Origin: Ignavibacteriales bacterium
GTDB lineage: Bacteria; Bacteroidota; Ignavibacteria; Ignavibacteriales; Melioribacteraceae
NCBI GenBank assembly: GCA_026390795.1
Contig: JAPLFG010000003.1
Coordinates: 1,550,001 to 1,614,000 of the forward strand
Length of the DNA: 64,000 nucleotides
Reading direction: 5' to 3'
Shown here: one piece after another, positions 18,221 through 26,027 of the stretch
Position numbering within the stretch: position 1 is the first letter of the stretch
Layout: each line of letters opens with the position of its first letter
The notes under the pieces: generated by a model
What the model was told of the DNA's origin: nothing
The model's input: only the letters and a program-made list of their open reading frames with translations
The model's database searches: none
Made by a program: the position numbers and the translations under genes

Positions 18221-18256
18221 AGCTCGATTCCAGTTCAGAATTGAGCTTTTTGTTTT
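18221..18256 (+). terminator. Hairpin with T-run after repeat copy 2
   Basis: AGCTCGATT (18221-18229) pairs with AATTGAGCT (18239-18247), one G-U pair, loop of nine, followed by TTTTGTTTT. It has the same placement relative to the repeat as the hairpin after copy 1 but an unrelated sequence. Confidence 0.55.
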
Positions 18257-18469
18257 AAAACACCACTCACAAAAAGACGGTTTTCTATCGAACTTATGAA
18301 GACAGTCATCTTTTAGGAAAGTTGCTGGATACGGACATATAAATTTTCTAACCATTACCTACGCCCTTTAATACTATTTTTAAAACCATATCAATCCTCA
18401 AAAACTTCATAAATTTACAATGCCTTTTGGCAAATAATTAAAATATCAATTAACAACAAGAGAGGTCAT

Positions 18470-18586
18470 ATGTCTACCATACCCGAGAACCCTAAGAGTT
18501 CTGGTTTCGGCAAAGAATTACTAAAGCTATTGATCGTAGTGATTGCTTTAGGAATTCTCATGTTCATCATAAAAACATTCTTATAG
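18470..18586 (+). CDS. 38-residue single-span membrane protein
   Basis: A short frame with AGAGG just upstream encodes 38 residues: a polar N-terminus (MSTIPENPKSSGFGKELLK) and one hydrophobic helix (about 19-36, KLLIVVIALGILMFIIKTFL). The composition, the ribosome binding site and the following gene 11 bp downstream support a real small protein. I do not recognise a family. It lies in the accessory patch, so it may be specific to this lineage. Confidence 0.55.
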   Translation: MSTIPENPKSSGFGKELLKLLIVVIALGILMFIIKTFL

Positions 18587-18597
18587 AATTGTTTCAG

Positions 18598-18951
18598 ATG
18601 AACACATTTCTTAAATCCATAATAATTTATAGTGAGTTGTTCTTACTTACTATTTTTTCTAGTGTAACTATTTTCATTACTCCAAATTATTATGAGACAA
18701 GAAATAATAACAGTACTCCCACAATTGAAAGAAATAATTTTCTTTCAGAACTGTTTTATGTCAAGAACAATCATCAGAACAATGAAGAGAGAGATCCACA
18801 AACTAAAGCCGACCATCTTTCTTTAGTAAATTGCCCTCCATATTTCGATACAATCAAATGTTTTGGAGAATTAAAAAGTCAGTCTCTGATCTCTTCAATA
18901 ACGCCCGAATATCTATTATCGTCAGATCTTAAAAGTCCGCCAAAGAATTAA
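18598..18951 (+). CDS. Hypothetical protein with N-terminal hydrophobic segment
   Basis: A 117-residue protein from the ATG at 18598 (a TTG at 18589 is possible but weaker). The first 30 residues hold one hydrophobic segment (IIIYSELFLLTIFSSVTIFI) that may be a signal anchor or signal peptide; the rest is polar, rich in Asn, Glu and Ser, with no recognised domain. It starts 11 bp after the 38-residue membrane protein, so the two may be cotranscribed. No clear ribosome binding site precedes it beyond GTTTCAG, and AT-rich composition leaves some doubt that it is coding. Confidence 0.4.
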   Translation: MNTFLKSIIIYSELFLLTIFSSVTIFITPNYYETRNNNSTPTIERNNFLSELFYVKNNHQNNEERDPQTKADHLSLVNCPPYFDTIKCFGELKSQSLISSITPEYLLSSDLKSPPKN

Positions 18952-19425
18952 TAATTCTCTTTCTTGCCTAACCGAAAAGTAATCTACACATTTACACCAA
19001 TCCGAAGAAAAATGAGACCAGGCATATTCCAATGAGCAATATTAAATAAATACAACGCATTGAGATGAGCCATTCGATTGATTTGCAATGTAAAAAGCGT
19101 TTCAAAATTTATTCAGATCAATGTATCATAATCCGCAATACTGTGCACTTTAAGATTTTTTATAGCTTCAATAATTTTTTGAAATCTTCAATAAATGGAT
19201 TCGAGAATAATTTTTATATAATCTGATTTTTTTGTTTTCTGTACTAATCAAAATCGCAGTAATTATTTTAACGAACATAGTTGATGCCCTCAAATTGTTA
19301 CTTAATATTTGCACAAACCGGGTCAATACATTCACCGGCGAGTATGTCAGAACCAAATAAATATATTTGCTGATATGTAGAATAGTCTTTAGATTGATTT
19401 AGGTTTAATAAAGGATTTTCTCCAA
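18952..19425 (+). other. Intergenic region with repeat copy 3
   Basis: These 474 bases contain the third, most decayed copy of the dispersed repeat (19149-19210) and otherwise show no gene, RNA or hairpin that I can support. Confidence 0.5.
19149..19210 (+). repeat. Dispersed degenerate repeat, copy 3 (partial)
   Basis: Retains TTTTTTGAAATCTTCAATAA and ATTCGAGAATA but lacks the following GTCCC...GGTGCACAC part and any terminator-like hairpin. It appears to be a truncated relative of copies 1 and 2. Confidence 0.65.
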
Positions 19426-20499
19426 ATGAAATCATTGTTATATTTTTTCCTCCTAAATCTAAATTTGCAATTTGCCTCTCTCAGTTGCCAAACGGTTCGC
19501 CCTATTAGGGATAACATCGGCTTTTGCTGGAACGCCGCCGAAATGAATCATTTCGTGGATTATTTATCAAAAGTAAATTCGGGCAAACAAAAAGAGGAAT
19601 CAAAAAATCTGGTTGCCGCAATTTCTGTCCATGATGATTATCTCTATGCGGGGAATGTTTACTATCCATTATACAAAAACATTAAAACTAAAGAAGTTGT
19701 AATTTTCGGTGTAACACACGGATCTGTACGAAAAGAAATGGGAGTTCTTTCCAACGTTTTGATATTCGATGAGTTTGATAAATGGAGCGGACCGTACAAA
19801 GATGTGGAAATATCACCGCTGAGGGAAATAATTAAATCGAAATTGCCAATGGAAGATTTCATAGTAAGCAATAAAGCTCACAGCATCGAACATTCAATTG
19901 AAGCACTGATTCCATTCCTGCAATATTATAACAGAGATATAAAAATTACGCCAATAATGGTAACACAAATTCCGTTTGAAAGAATGGATGAAATGAGCAC
20001 ACGGCTGATGAAAATCATTGCAGAATATATTCGAACTAAAAAACTTGAGTTTGGCAAAGATATTTTTTTCTTGATTTCGAATGACGCGAATCATTACGGA
20101 GAAGATTTCGGCAACTCACCTTATGGTCTAGACGCAAACGCACACAAAACTGCAACCGAGAATGATCAAAGGATTCTAAAACAAAATCTTGATGGAGAAA
20201 TAAATCTGGCGGGGATAAAAAAATTAACAACAGAGCTATGGCCCGATTCAACAAGTAAAAAACCGATTCCAATTTGGTGCGGAAGATATCCGATTACATT
20301 CGGTCTACTTACGGTTTCAAAAATTCTGAATGAATTTGATATAGGCGCACTGAATGGAAAACTTTTCAAATATTCCGACACCTTTACAGAAAAAGTTCTA
20401 CCGGTTAAAAATACGAGTATGGGATTAACAGCCGTATTTTCATATAGACACTGGTGCGGCTGGTTTACAGAGGGTTTATATATGGAAAATAAAAACTAG
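19426..20499 (+). CDS. MEMO-family (AmmeMemoRadiSam system B-type) protein with signal peptide
   Basis: A 357-residue protein of the MEMO1/AmmeMemoRadiSam protein B fold, related to class III extradiol dioxygenases. Recognisable parts are AAISVHDDYLYAG (the metal-site His), VVIFGVTHG, NKAHSIEHSIEALIPFLQYY and ISNDANHYGEDFG. Family proteins bind a metal, and their reaction is unsettled. The N-terminus is hydrophobic (MKSLLYFFLLNLNLQFASLS), which looks like a signal peptide; most family members lack one. No AMMECR1 or radical-SAM partner is adjacent. A small methyltransferase follows 10 bp later, probably in the same transcript. Confidence 0.8.
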   Translation: MKSLLYFFLLNLNLQFASLSCQTVRPIRDNIGFCWNAAEMNHFVDYLSKVNSGKQKEESKNLVAAISVHDDYLYAGNVYYPLYKNIKTKEVVIFGVTHGSVRKEMGVLSNVLIFDEFDKWSGPYKDVEISPLREIIKSKLPMEDFIVSNKAHSIEHSIEALIPFLQYYNRDIKITPIMVTQIPFERMDEMSTRLMKIIAEYIRTKKLEFGKDIFFLISNDANHYGEDFGNSPYGLDANAHKTATENDQRILKQNLDGEINLAGIKKLTTELWPDSTSKKPIPIWCGRYPITFGLLTVSKILNEFDIGALNGKLFKYSDTFTEKVLPVKNTSMGLTAVFSYRHWCGWFTEGLYMENKN

Positions 20500-20509
20500 G
20501 AATTAAAAA

Positions 20510-21145
20510 ATGAAAGGTGAAGCAGAAAATCCGTGGCTGCAAATTCCTCTGGAAGATTATGAGGGACATATGTCCGCATCCAATGTTCAACAGCTTCAAA
20601 TGCTTGATGAGTTATTTGAAGAAATTCTTAACGAGTTTTCACCTAAGTCCTTATGTGTTTTAGGATCTACCGCCGGAAACGGATTCCAGCATTTAATACA
20701 ACGGACTATTGACCGTGTAGTTGGAATAGATATTAATTTTAAATATACGTCGGAATGCAGAGCCTGGTTCATACAAGATATCTCGAATCTCCAGTTAATA
20801 TGTGCTGATCTTAATGAGATTGAATTGGCAGATTCAGTTTTTGATCTGATTCATGCGGCATTAATCTTTGAATACGTTGATGTTGAGAAGCTCCTTACGA
20901 AAATATACAGATGGCTTAAACCGAGCGGTATATTATCTGTGGTATTACAGCTGCCGTGTGAAAATTCCGGCGCAGTTTCGGAAACACAATTTCAAAGTGT
21001 TAAAGTTCTAGAACCGTTTATAAAACTTGTTGAGCCGGATGAATTTAAAAGGAAAGCAGAAGAGCAGCAATTATTTTGTGAAGACGAAATTGAAATTGAA
21101 TTATCTACCGGAAAGCCGTTTTTAAAAGCTTCTTTTAGAAAATAA
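20510..21145 (+). CDS. Class I SAM-dependent methyltransferase
   Basis: A 211-residue cytosolic protein. The Rossmann methyltransferase core is visible: motif I is degenerate (LCVLGSTAGNGFQHL), the acidic end of strand 2 is RVVGIDIN, and motif IV/V regions are ICADLNEIELADSVFDLIHA and IYRWLKPSGILSVVLQLP. Motif I lacks the usual GxGxG pattern, so cofactor binding may differ. It lies 10 bp after the MEMO-type gene and ends at a strong terminator, giving a two-gene operon. The substrate is unknown. Confidence 0.75.
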   Translation: MKGEAENPWLQIPLEDYEGHMSASNVQQLQMLDELFEEILNEFSPKSLCVLGSTAGNGFQHLIQRTIDRVVGIDINFKYTSECRAWFIQDISNLQLICADLNEIELADSVFDLIHAALIFEYVDVEKLLTKIYRWLKPSGILSVVLQLPCENSGAVSETQFQSVKVLEPFIKLVEPDEFKRKAEEQQLFCEDEIEIELSTGKPFLKASFRK

Positions 21146-21167
21146 AAAGCCGGCTAACGCCGGCTTT
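21146..21167. terminator. Bidirectional terminator
   Basis: AAAGCCGGC (21146-21154) pairs perfectly with GCCGGCTTT (21159-21167) around TAAC. T-rich tracts follow on both strands, so it serves the methyltransferase gene and the convergent minus-strand gene ending at 21213. Confidence 0.85.
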
Positions 21168-21212
21168 AATTAATCTTTCTACCAATTCTTCTTTTTATTT
21201 ATTCTTCTTAAT

Positions 21213-22466
21213 TCATTCCTTATTTTCTTCATTGACTACAACTACTTTCTTTCTCCCCTTCAGAAAATATGCGATCACTAAGAATACAATTACCACCGCA
21301 CCGCCGATATAAACCCAGTTCATCTTTGAAGCCGGCGCAACTTTTTCTTTCCAAACAGCAATTCGTTTTTCAACAGAATCTTTGTTCGCCTCGGTCATCA
21401 TGTTATTTTCAATTAATAAAGGGACCCACACGGGCTGAATAGTTTTAAAATAAACACTGTCTGTAAAGGCGTAAAATGTATTTTGTGACTCGGAAGAACT
21501 TTTAACTCCGTAATTTTTTATTTCATCGTCAACAAAAGCGTTAACACTGTTTACAAACTGATCTCCGTTTCTAAATGGAAGTACTGCAAGTTTTTGACTG
21601 CGGAATAGTTTATTCACCTGTCCCCACATCTCTTCATTCAATCTCGCATTCCAATCCGAGAATAAATTATCTATGTTGGCTATCTGCGAGACTTTATCGC
21701 GCCGGTTCAAATAAACCTCGGCGAGTTTTGGACCAACCTGGCGCCACACTTTGTTGAAATCTTTGTATTGTTCTTTCATTTTGGAAAGATCTTCCGGAGT
21801 GGTCTGCGTAACTTTCATAAATTGAACGTTGTCGCTGATTGTACGTTCAATATTAAAGAATAGATTTCCGTTATCAACTTTTTTGAAGATTGCTTGTTTC
21901 TCTGCATCGTTAAGTGTTCCGGGAGTTTTAACAAACTCTTGAAGCAGACTATCAACAATACCTCGTACAAGTTCATCGCGCTGCGCAATGTTGGCCTTCA
22001 ACTGAGAAACTAATTTTGATAATGATGCGATTGCCTGCGCATCTTTATTTGATTGAATCTGTAATTGTTTGATTTGAACAATCAGTCCCTCGTTCTGCTG
22101 ACTTAGTTCGGAAACTTTGTCTTTCAAAGTGCCGACTTCAGTGGTCAATTGAACGATCTGAGTAAAGTCGCCTTTGCGAACCTCAAGCGTTCGTTCGATT
22201 TTTGAAAACGCATCGTCATAATTTATTTGTAAAGATTTTTCTATAAGCGTTTTCGAATCCGCGAACTCGGTTTTTAATTGAGCAATATTTTCTGCAATTA
22301 CATTACACTCGGCAAGAGACGCCGCGTTTTTGATTGCGTTTTCATATTGTTTATATCGCGTATCAAAATTATTTACTTTTTCGCGGTCGGATTGAGCAAG
22401 TGATGTTTGATTTAATACAAAGGCGGTAAAAAGGAAGATCAAAAAGAAAAATTTGTTTGCTTTCAT
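21213..22466 (-). CDS. Exported coiled-coil protein with C-terminal membrane anchor
   Basis: A 417-residue protein with a signal peptide (to about residue 24, QTSLAQ), long heptad-like helical regions (about 30-200, including TEVGTLKDKVSELSQQNEGL), a helical globular region (about 200-360) and one C-terminal transmembrane helix (about 381-402, WVYIGGAVVIVFLVIAYFLK) followed by a basic tail. This predicts a periplasmic coiled-coil protein tethered to the inner membrane. It is 4 bp downstream of a lipoprotein gene in the same direction, so the two are likely made together and may interact. No family is recognised. Confidence 0.65.
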   Translation of the reverse strand: MKANKFFFLIFLFTAFVLNQTSLAQSDREKVNNFDTRYKQYENAIKNAASLAECNVIAENIAQLKTEFADSKTLIEKSLQINYDDAFSKIERTLEVRKGDFTQIVQLTTEVGTLKDKVSELSQQNEGLIVQIKQLQIQSNKDAQAIASLSKLVSQLKANIAQRDELVRGIVDSLLQEFVKTPGTLNDAEKQAIFKKVDNGNLFFNIERTISDNVQFMKVTQTTPEDLSKMKEQYKDFNKVWRQVGPKLAEVYLNRRDKVSQIANIDNLFSDWNARLNEEMWGQVNKLFRSQKLAVLPFRNGDQFVNSVNAFVDDEIKNYGVKSSSESQNTFYAFTDSVYFKTIQPVWVPLLIENNMMTEANKDSVEKRIAVWKEKVAPASKMNWVYIGGAVVIVFLVIAYFLKGRKKVVVVNEENKE

Positions 22467-22470
22467 TTCA

Positions 22471-22917
22471 TTACCTCACAATGCCTTTGTTGTTCAATAA
22501 ATATTTATTCGGAGAATCGAGGAGTTCGATGTTCGGCGATTTTTGATTGAATGCCGGCGAGACCAAACCTTTTTCGGCAACCATTATTTTTTCATCGAGT
22601 TTCATTCCGCCTTCCATCGACATAAAAACATAAACGTTTTTGAAATTTTTTCCGGTTATATAAACATAACCTAGTTTATCGCGGATTATTCTAATTTCTT
22701 TTCCGGCAAAATTGTTGGAATCCGCAAACTCTTCAAAGAAAAGAGATTTGACCTTTAAAGTAAAAGCATATCTCTGCTCTTCAACAAATCCTTTGCTGTC
22801 AACTTTTAGTACGTTTTCAATCGGCCATGAAAAATCCGCCGGCTTAAGTATAAGAGATGAACACGCTGCAGTTATTAAGACAATTAAAGGAATGAAAAAA
22901 TATTTCAAAATCCTCAT
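22471..22917 (-). CDS. Small lipoprotein
   Basis: A 148-residue protein with a lipoprotein signal peptide (PLIVLITAAC, lipidated Cys19). The mature part is mostly beta-like (FVEEQRYAFTLKVKSLFFEE, VYITGKNFKNVYVFMSMEGG) and no domain is recognised. The next gene starts 4 bp downstream, forming a two-gene operon with the coiled-coil membrane protein. It is likely attached to the inner leaflet of the outer membrane or the periplasmic face of the inner membrane. Confidence 0.7.
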   Translation of the reverse strand: MRILKYFFIPLIVLITAACSSLILKPADFSWPIENVLKVDSKGFVEEQRYAFTLKVKSLFFEEFADSNNFAGKEIRIIRDKLGYVYITGKNFKNVYVFMSMEGGMKLDEKIMVAEKGLVSPAFNQKSPNIELLDSPNKYLLNNKGIVR

Positions 22918-23014
22918 AATAATTCTCCTTGATGAATATCAACAGTTGAAAGTTAGCTATTTGGAAGATTATTTGTAAGAAGAATTCTATTAATTCTAGT
23001 TTGCTGAAGAGAAA

Positions 23015-23045
23015 GGTCGGTCTGTCATGGAAATACAAACCGACC
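23015..23045 (-). terminator. Rho-independent terminator for the cytochrome gene
   Basis: On the minus strand GGTCGGTTTGT pairs with ACAGACCGACC (one G-U) and TTTCTCTT follows. It lies 8 bp beyond the stop of the cytochrome gene. Confidence 0.75.
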
Positions 23046-23052
23046 GGTATTA

Positions 23053-23799
23053 CTATAATTTGTTCTCCTTGATACGGTCTAGCATCTGTCGTGAGAACCG
23101 GTTTTGAGGATCGATTACCAATGCTTTTTCAAAGTATGAAGCGGCGGTTTCCTTCTCTCCCTTGGTTAAATAAGTGTTTCCGATGGAGTTTAAGGTTCTT
23201 GTTGATTGAGGAAAAATTTCCAAATTTTTGTCAAGGATTTTTAGAGCGTCATCAAATTTTTTATCATTTGAAAGTTTAGCTGCGAATGAAATAAGTGAGT
23301 TTTCTCTAAAATCATAAATGGCTCCGCCGTAATATTCTTTTTTTAGAGAATTGTATTTCTCAATCGACGTGTCAAATCCGCTCTTCTGATAAGTTAAATA
23401 GAGTTCGTCCTCAAGAAGTGTAACATTAGGAGAACCGTGATGGCAATTAACGCAATTGATATTTCCGAGGTCACTTTTAATTGTCCGAGCTTCTTTTAAA
23501 AACGTATCGTTAATGTCTGTTCTCATTTTCATCATAACACGGGCAATTTGTTTTTCCGGTTTTATGTCGGATGCTTCGCCTTTATCTTCATCGTGGCAGT
23601 AATCGCAATGAACGCCAAGCGCGGTTGTAAAACTTTGCATAATGCTGCGCAATTCATGCGGATCAATATCCGGCGGGAGAACTTTTAAGTTAGTCGGTTT
23701 TCTATCACGGTTGTTCTGAGCATTTATATTTGTACTAAGAAAAATACCGAACGTTAGAAAGAGAAAGATCGGAAGAGATTTTGATTTATATATATTCAT
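23053..23799 (-). CDS. Two-haem c-type cytochrome with TPR tail
   Basis: A 248-residue exported protein. The start at 23799 is preferred because an in-frame TTG at 23814 is itself part of the ribosome binding site (TTGGAG). Signal peptide to about residue 27. Two CxxCH haem sites are present, CDYCH at 65-69 and CVNCH at 116-120, in an arrangement with IMQSFTTALGVHCDYCH and KQIARVMMKMRTDIN that resembles the reaction-centre-type cytochrome c domain. Residues about 170-245 form two TPR-like helical pairs (NSIGNTYLTKGEKETAASYF). Likely a periplasmic electron carrier or assembly-linked cytochrome. It is monocistronic. Confidence 0.85.
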   Translation of the reverse strand: MNIYKSKSLPIFLFLTFGIFLSTNINAQNNRDRKPTNLKVLPPDIDPHELRSIMQSFTTALGVHCDYCHDEDKGEASDIKPEKQIARVMMKMRTDINDTFLKEARTIKSDLGNINCVNCHHGSPNVTLLEDELYLTYQKSGFDTSIEKYNSLKKEYYGGAIYDFRENSLISFAAKLSNDKKFDDALKILDKNLEIFPQSTRTLNSIGNTYLTKGEKETAASYFEKALVIDPQNRFSRQMLDRIKENKL

Positions 23800-23995
23800 A
23801 AAACGTAACTCCAATTAATTGATGGCGGAAAATAATCGTAAAAAATCTTTTTTCAATAACTGAGAGAGAATTTTTTTTAAGTTATCAGATATTGATGTTC
23901 CATTATAATGGAGAACAGATTTGTTATTTTAACATATCAGTAGTTATGGCTAAGATTAATATCAAAAAAATCAATCTCGAGAAAATTATAAATCT

Positions 23996-25210
23996 ATGAA
24001 TCCCTGGCGCGGGCTAAATAATATTCCGCGGAATGTTTGGATTATAACAACCGCAACATTAATCAACCGAAGCGGAACAATGGTTCTTCCGTTTCTGGTA
24101 ATCTACATGACCACGAAAATCGGCGTTAGTCAAAGTGCCGCCGGAATGGTTCTGGCATTTTACGGTGCCGGAGCGTTACTAACCGCTCCGTTCGTTGGCA
24201 AGCTAAGCGATAAACTTGGTTCCTTACGAGTTATGAAATCCTCTTTAATTCTTACCGGGTTAGTAATTATTCTTTATTCATTTGTACATAATTACTATGC
24301 GATACTTTTTGTTACGTTGTTGTGGGCTGTTATAAGCGAAGCTTTCCGTCCTGCAAATCTTTCTCTTATATCAGATGAGGTTGAGCCGGAACAGCGTAAA
24401 ACCGCGTTTGCACTAAACCGTCTTGCCATAAATCTTGGAATGAGCATCGGTCCTGTTGTCGGTGGATTTCTTTCGGCATTCAACTTCTCTCTTTTGTTTT
24501 ATGTAAATGGAACTACAACTATTCTTGCCGGAATTTTTTTGATGATATCGCATATTAGACCGCGGAAAGAAGTAAGAAGCGAGAAGAAAAAAGAAAATTT
24601 AATTTTTAAGCCAACGATAACCAACAAACAATCGCATTCAATTTTAAAAGACAAAAAGTTTTTACTTTTTATGCTCGCCCTTATACCGGTTGAGTTAGTT
24701 TTTTTTCAGTTCCTCGGAGGGCTGCCGCTCTATATAGTACATGAATTAAAATATTCTACATCAACTTTTGGAATATTAATGGCGGTTAATACCGTGTTGA
24801 TCATTTTTGTAGAAGTTCCTCTTAACAACGCGATGGCTCGCTGGGATGACCGTAAATCTCTTGCGCTTGGAGCATTTCTATGTGCGGTGGGTTACGGCGC
24901 AATGATAATTTCTCAAAGTTTAGTTCTTATAGTAATTACAATTATGATCTGGACTTTCGGCGAGATGATTTTCTTCCCTTCAAGTACATCATACACGGCT
25001 GCGCTCTCACCGGAAAATCGGCGAGGCGAATATATGGGTTATTTCCAAGTGACTTTTAGTTTCTCATTAATGGTTGGCCCATGGCTTGGTTCATTAGCAT
25101 TAGATTATATCGGTTCAACAATACTATGGATCTGCGCATTTGTAATGGGAATGATCTCAACAATCTTGTTTTTACTTTTGAATAGGAGCTCTGCAAATCA
25201 AACTAAATAG
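23996..25210 (+). CDS. MFS transporter
   Basis: A 404-residue inner-membrane protein with about 12 hydrophobic segments and a central loop near 190-225. The major facilitator signature after helix 2 is present (GKLSDKLGSLRVMK), as is the motif in helix 5 (INLGMSIGPVVGGFLSAF). The pattern fits drug/metabolite efflux members such as MdtH or YceL-like proteins. It stands alone, 181 bp from the divergent cytochrome gene. No substrate can be read from the sequence. Confidence 0.85.
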   Translation: MNPWRGLNNIPRNVWIITTATLINRSGTMVLPFLVIYMTTKIGVSQSAAGMVLAFYGAGALLTAPFVGKLSDKLGSLRVMKSSLILTGLVIILYSFVHNYYAILFVTLLWAVISEAFRPANLSLISDEVEPEQRKTAFALNRLAINLGMSIGPVVGGFLSAFNFSLLFYVNGTTTILAGIFLMISHIRPRKEVRSEKKKENLIFKPTITNKQSHSILKDKKFLLFMLALIPVELVFFQFLGGLPLYIVHELKYSTSTFGILMAVNTVLIIFVEVPLNNAMARWDDRKSLALGAFLCAVGYGAMIISQSLVLIVITIMIWTFGEMIFFPSSTSYTAALSPENRRGEYMGYFQVTFSFSLMVGPWLGSLALDYIGSTILWICAFVMGMISTILFLLLNRSSANQTK

Positions 25211-25332
25211 CAATCCAATCCGGACATTACTAGCCGGTTAAGCAAATATATTTTCAACAAACCTTTCCATATTATACTTTAACTATTATATTTAACATAC
25301 AACTCATAATAAAATCAGAAAGGAGCACCACC

Positions 25333-25914
25333 ATGAAGATTAAAACATTATTCAGTGTAATGATGTTATCGGTAATCTTCTTTTCAACTTCCGCAAATTT
25401 TGCCCAACAGGGAGATCAAGCTGAGATGATGAAAAAGTGGCAGGAGTATATGACTCCCGGTCCGGTTCATCAGCAATTTGCTAAAATGGTTGGCAATTGG
25501 AAAGCCGCAGTATCTACATATATGGACGGTCAAGAAACAAAATCCGAAGCGACCGCAACATACCAAATGGTTCTTGGCGGAAGATATCTGCATGGTTCCT
25601 TTAAAGGAAACATGATGGGAATGCCGTTTGAGGGAATGGAATTAGATGCTTATGATAATGCGACTAAAGAATATATCAGTGTATGGGTTGACAATATGGG
25701 TACAGGAGTTATGTACATGAAAGGAAAGCTGGATGAGAAAACCGGCGATGTTGTTTATATGGGAACAATGGTTGAGCCGATATCCGGTAAAGATCAGATG
25801 GAAAAAACCGTTATGAAACGAATTGATGACGATCATCAACAAATGTTAATGTTTATGATTGATGGCGAAAAAGAAATTAAAACCATGCAAATTGATTACG
25901 TACGCGTAAAATAA
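25333..25914 (+). CDS. DUF1579 domain protein, exported
   Basis: A 193-residue protein with a signal peptide (to about residue 24, TSANFAQQ) and AAGGAG before the ATG. The mature part matches the DUF1579 pattern: HQQFAKMVGNWKAAVSTYMD, then ATYQMVLGGRYLHGSFKGNM and GMELDAYDNATKEYISVWVD. This domain is a lipocalin-like beta-barrel of unknown function, often in exported or cytosolic small proteins. It has its own terminator and stands as a single-gene unit. Confidence 0.8.
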   Translation: MKIKTLFSVMMLSVIFFSTSANFAQQGDQAEMMKKWQEYMTPGPVHQQFAKMVGNWKAAVSTYMDGQETKSEATATYQMVLGGRYLHGSFKGNMMGMPFEGMELDAYDNATKEYISVWVDNMGTGVMYMKGKLDEKTGDVVYMGTMVEPISGKDQMEKTVMKRIDDDHQQMLMFMIDGEKEIKTMQIDYVRVK

Positions 25915-25940
25915 TTTCTCCATTAAAAGAATTGATTTTA

Positions 25941-25977
25941 AAAACCCGGACTATAAATAACAGTTCGGGTTTTTTAT
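25941..25977 (+). terminator. Rho-independent terminator
   Basis: AAAACCCG (25941-25948) pairs with CGGGTTTT (25966-25973), extended by a G-U and an A-U pair, and a run of T follows. It ends the DUF1579 gene. Confidence 0.8.
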
Positions 25978-26027
25978 TTCTATTATTTCGAAATTTCTTA
26001 TTTGTCAAATTGTGCCGCAATTTTTAA

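Larger units (their letters stand above)
17951..18469 (+). other. Intergenic region with repeat copy 2
   Basis: The 519 bases after the Fic gene hold repeat copy 2 (18136-18219) and a T-tailed hairpin (18221-18256). I see no coding frame with a ribosome binding site. A minus-strand open frame through 18170-18355 covers the repeat and is not convincing as a gene. Confidence 0.5.

Noticed and set aside
18170-18355. 61-residue minus-strand open frame
   Set aside because: It spans a degenerate repeat and a hairpin, has no ribosome binding site and is better explained as debris.
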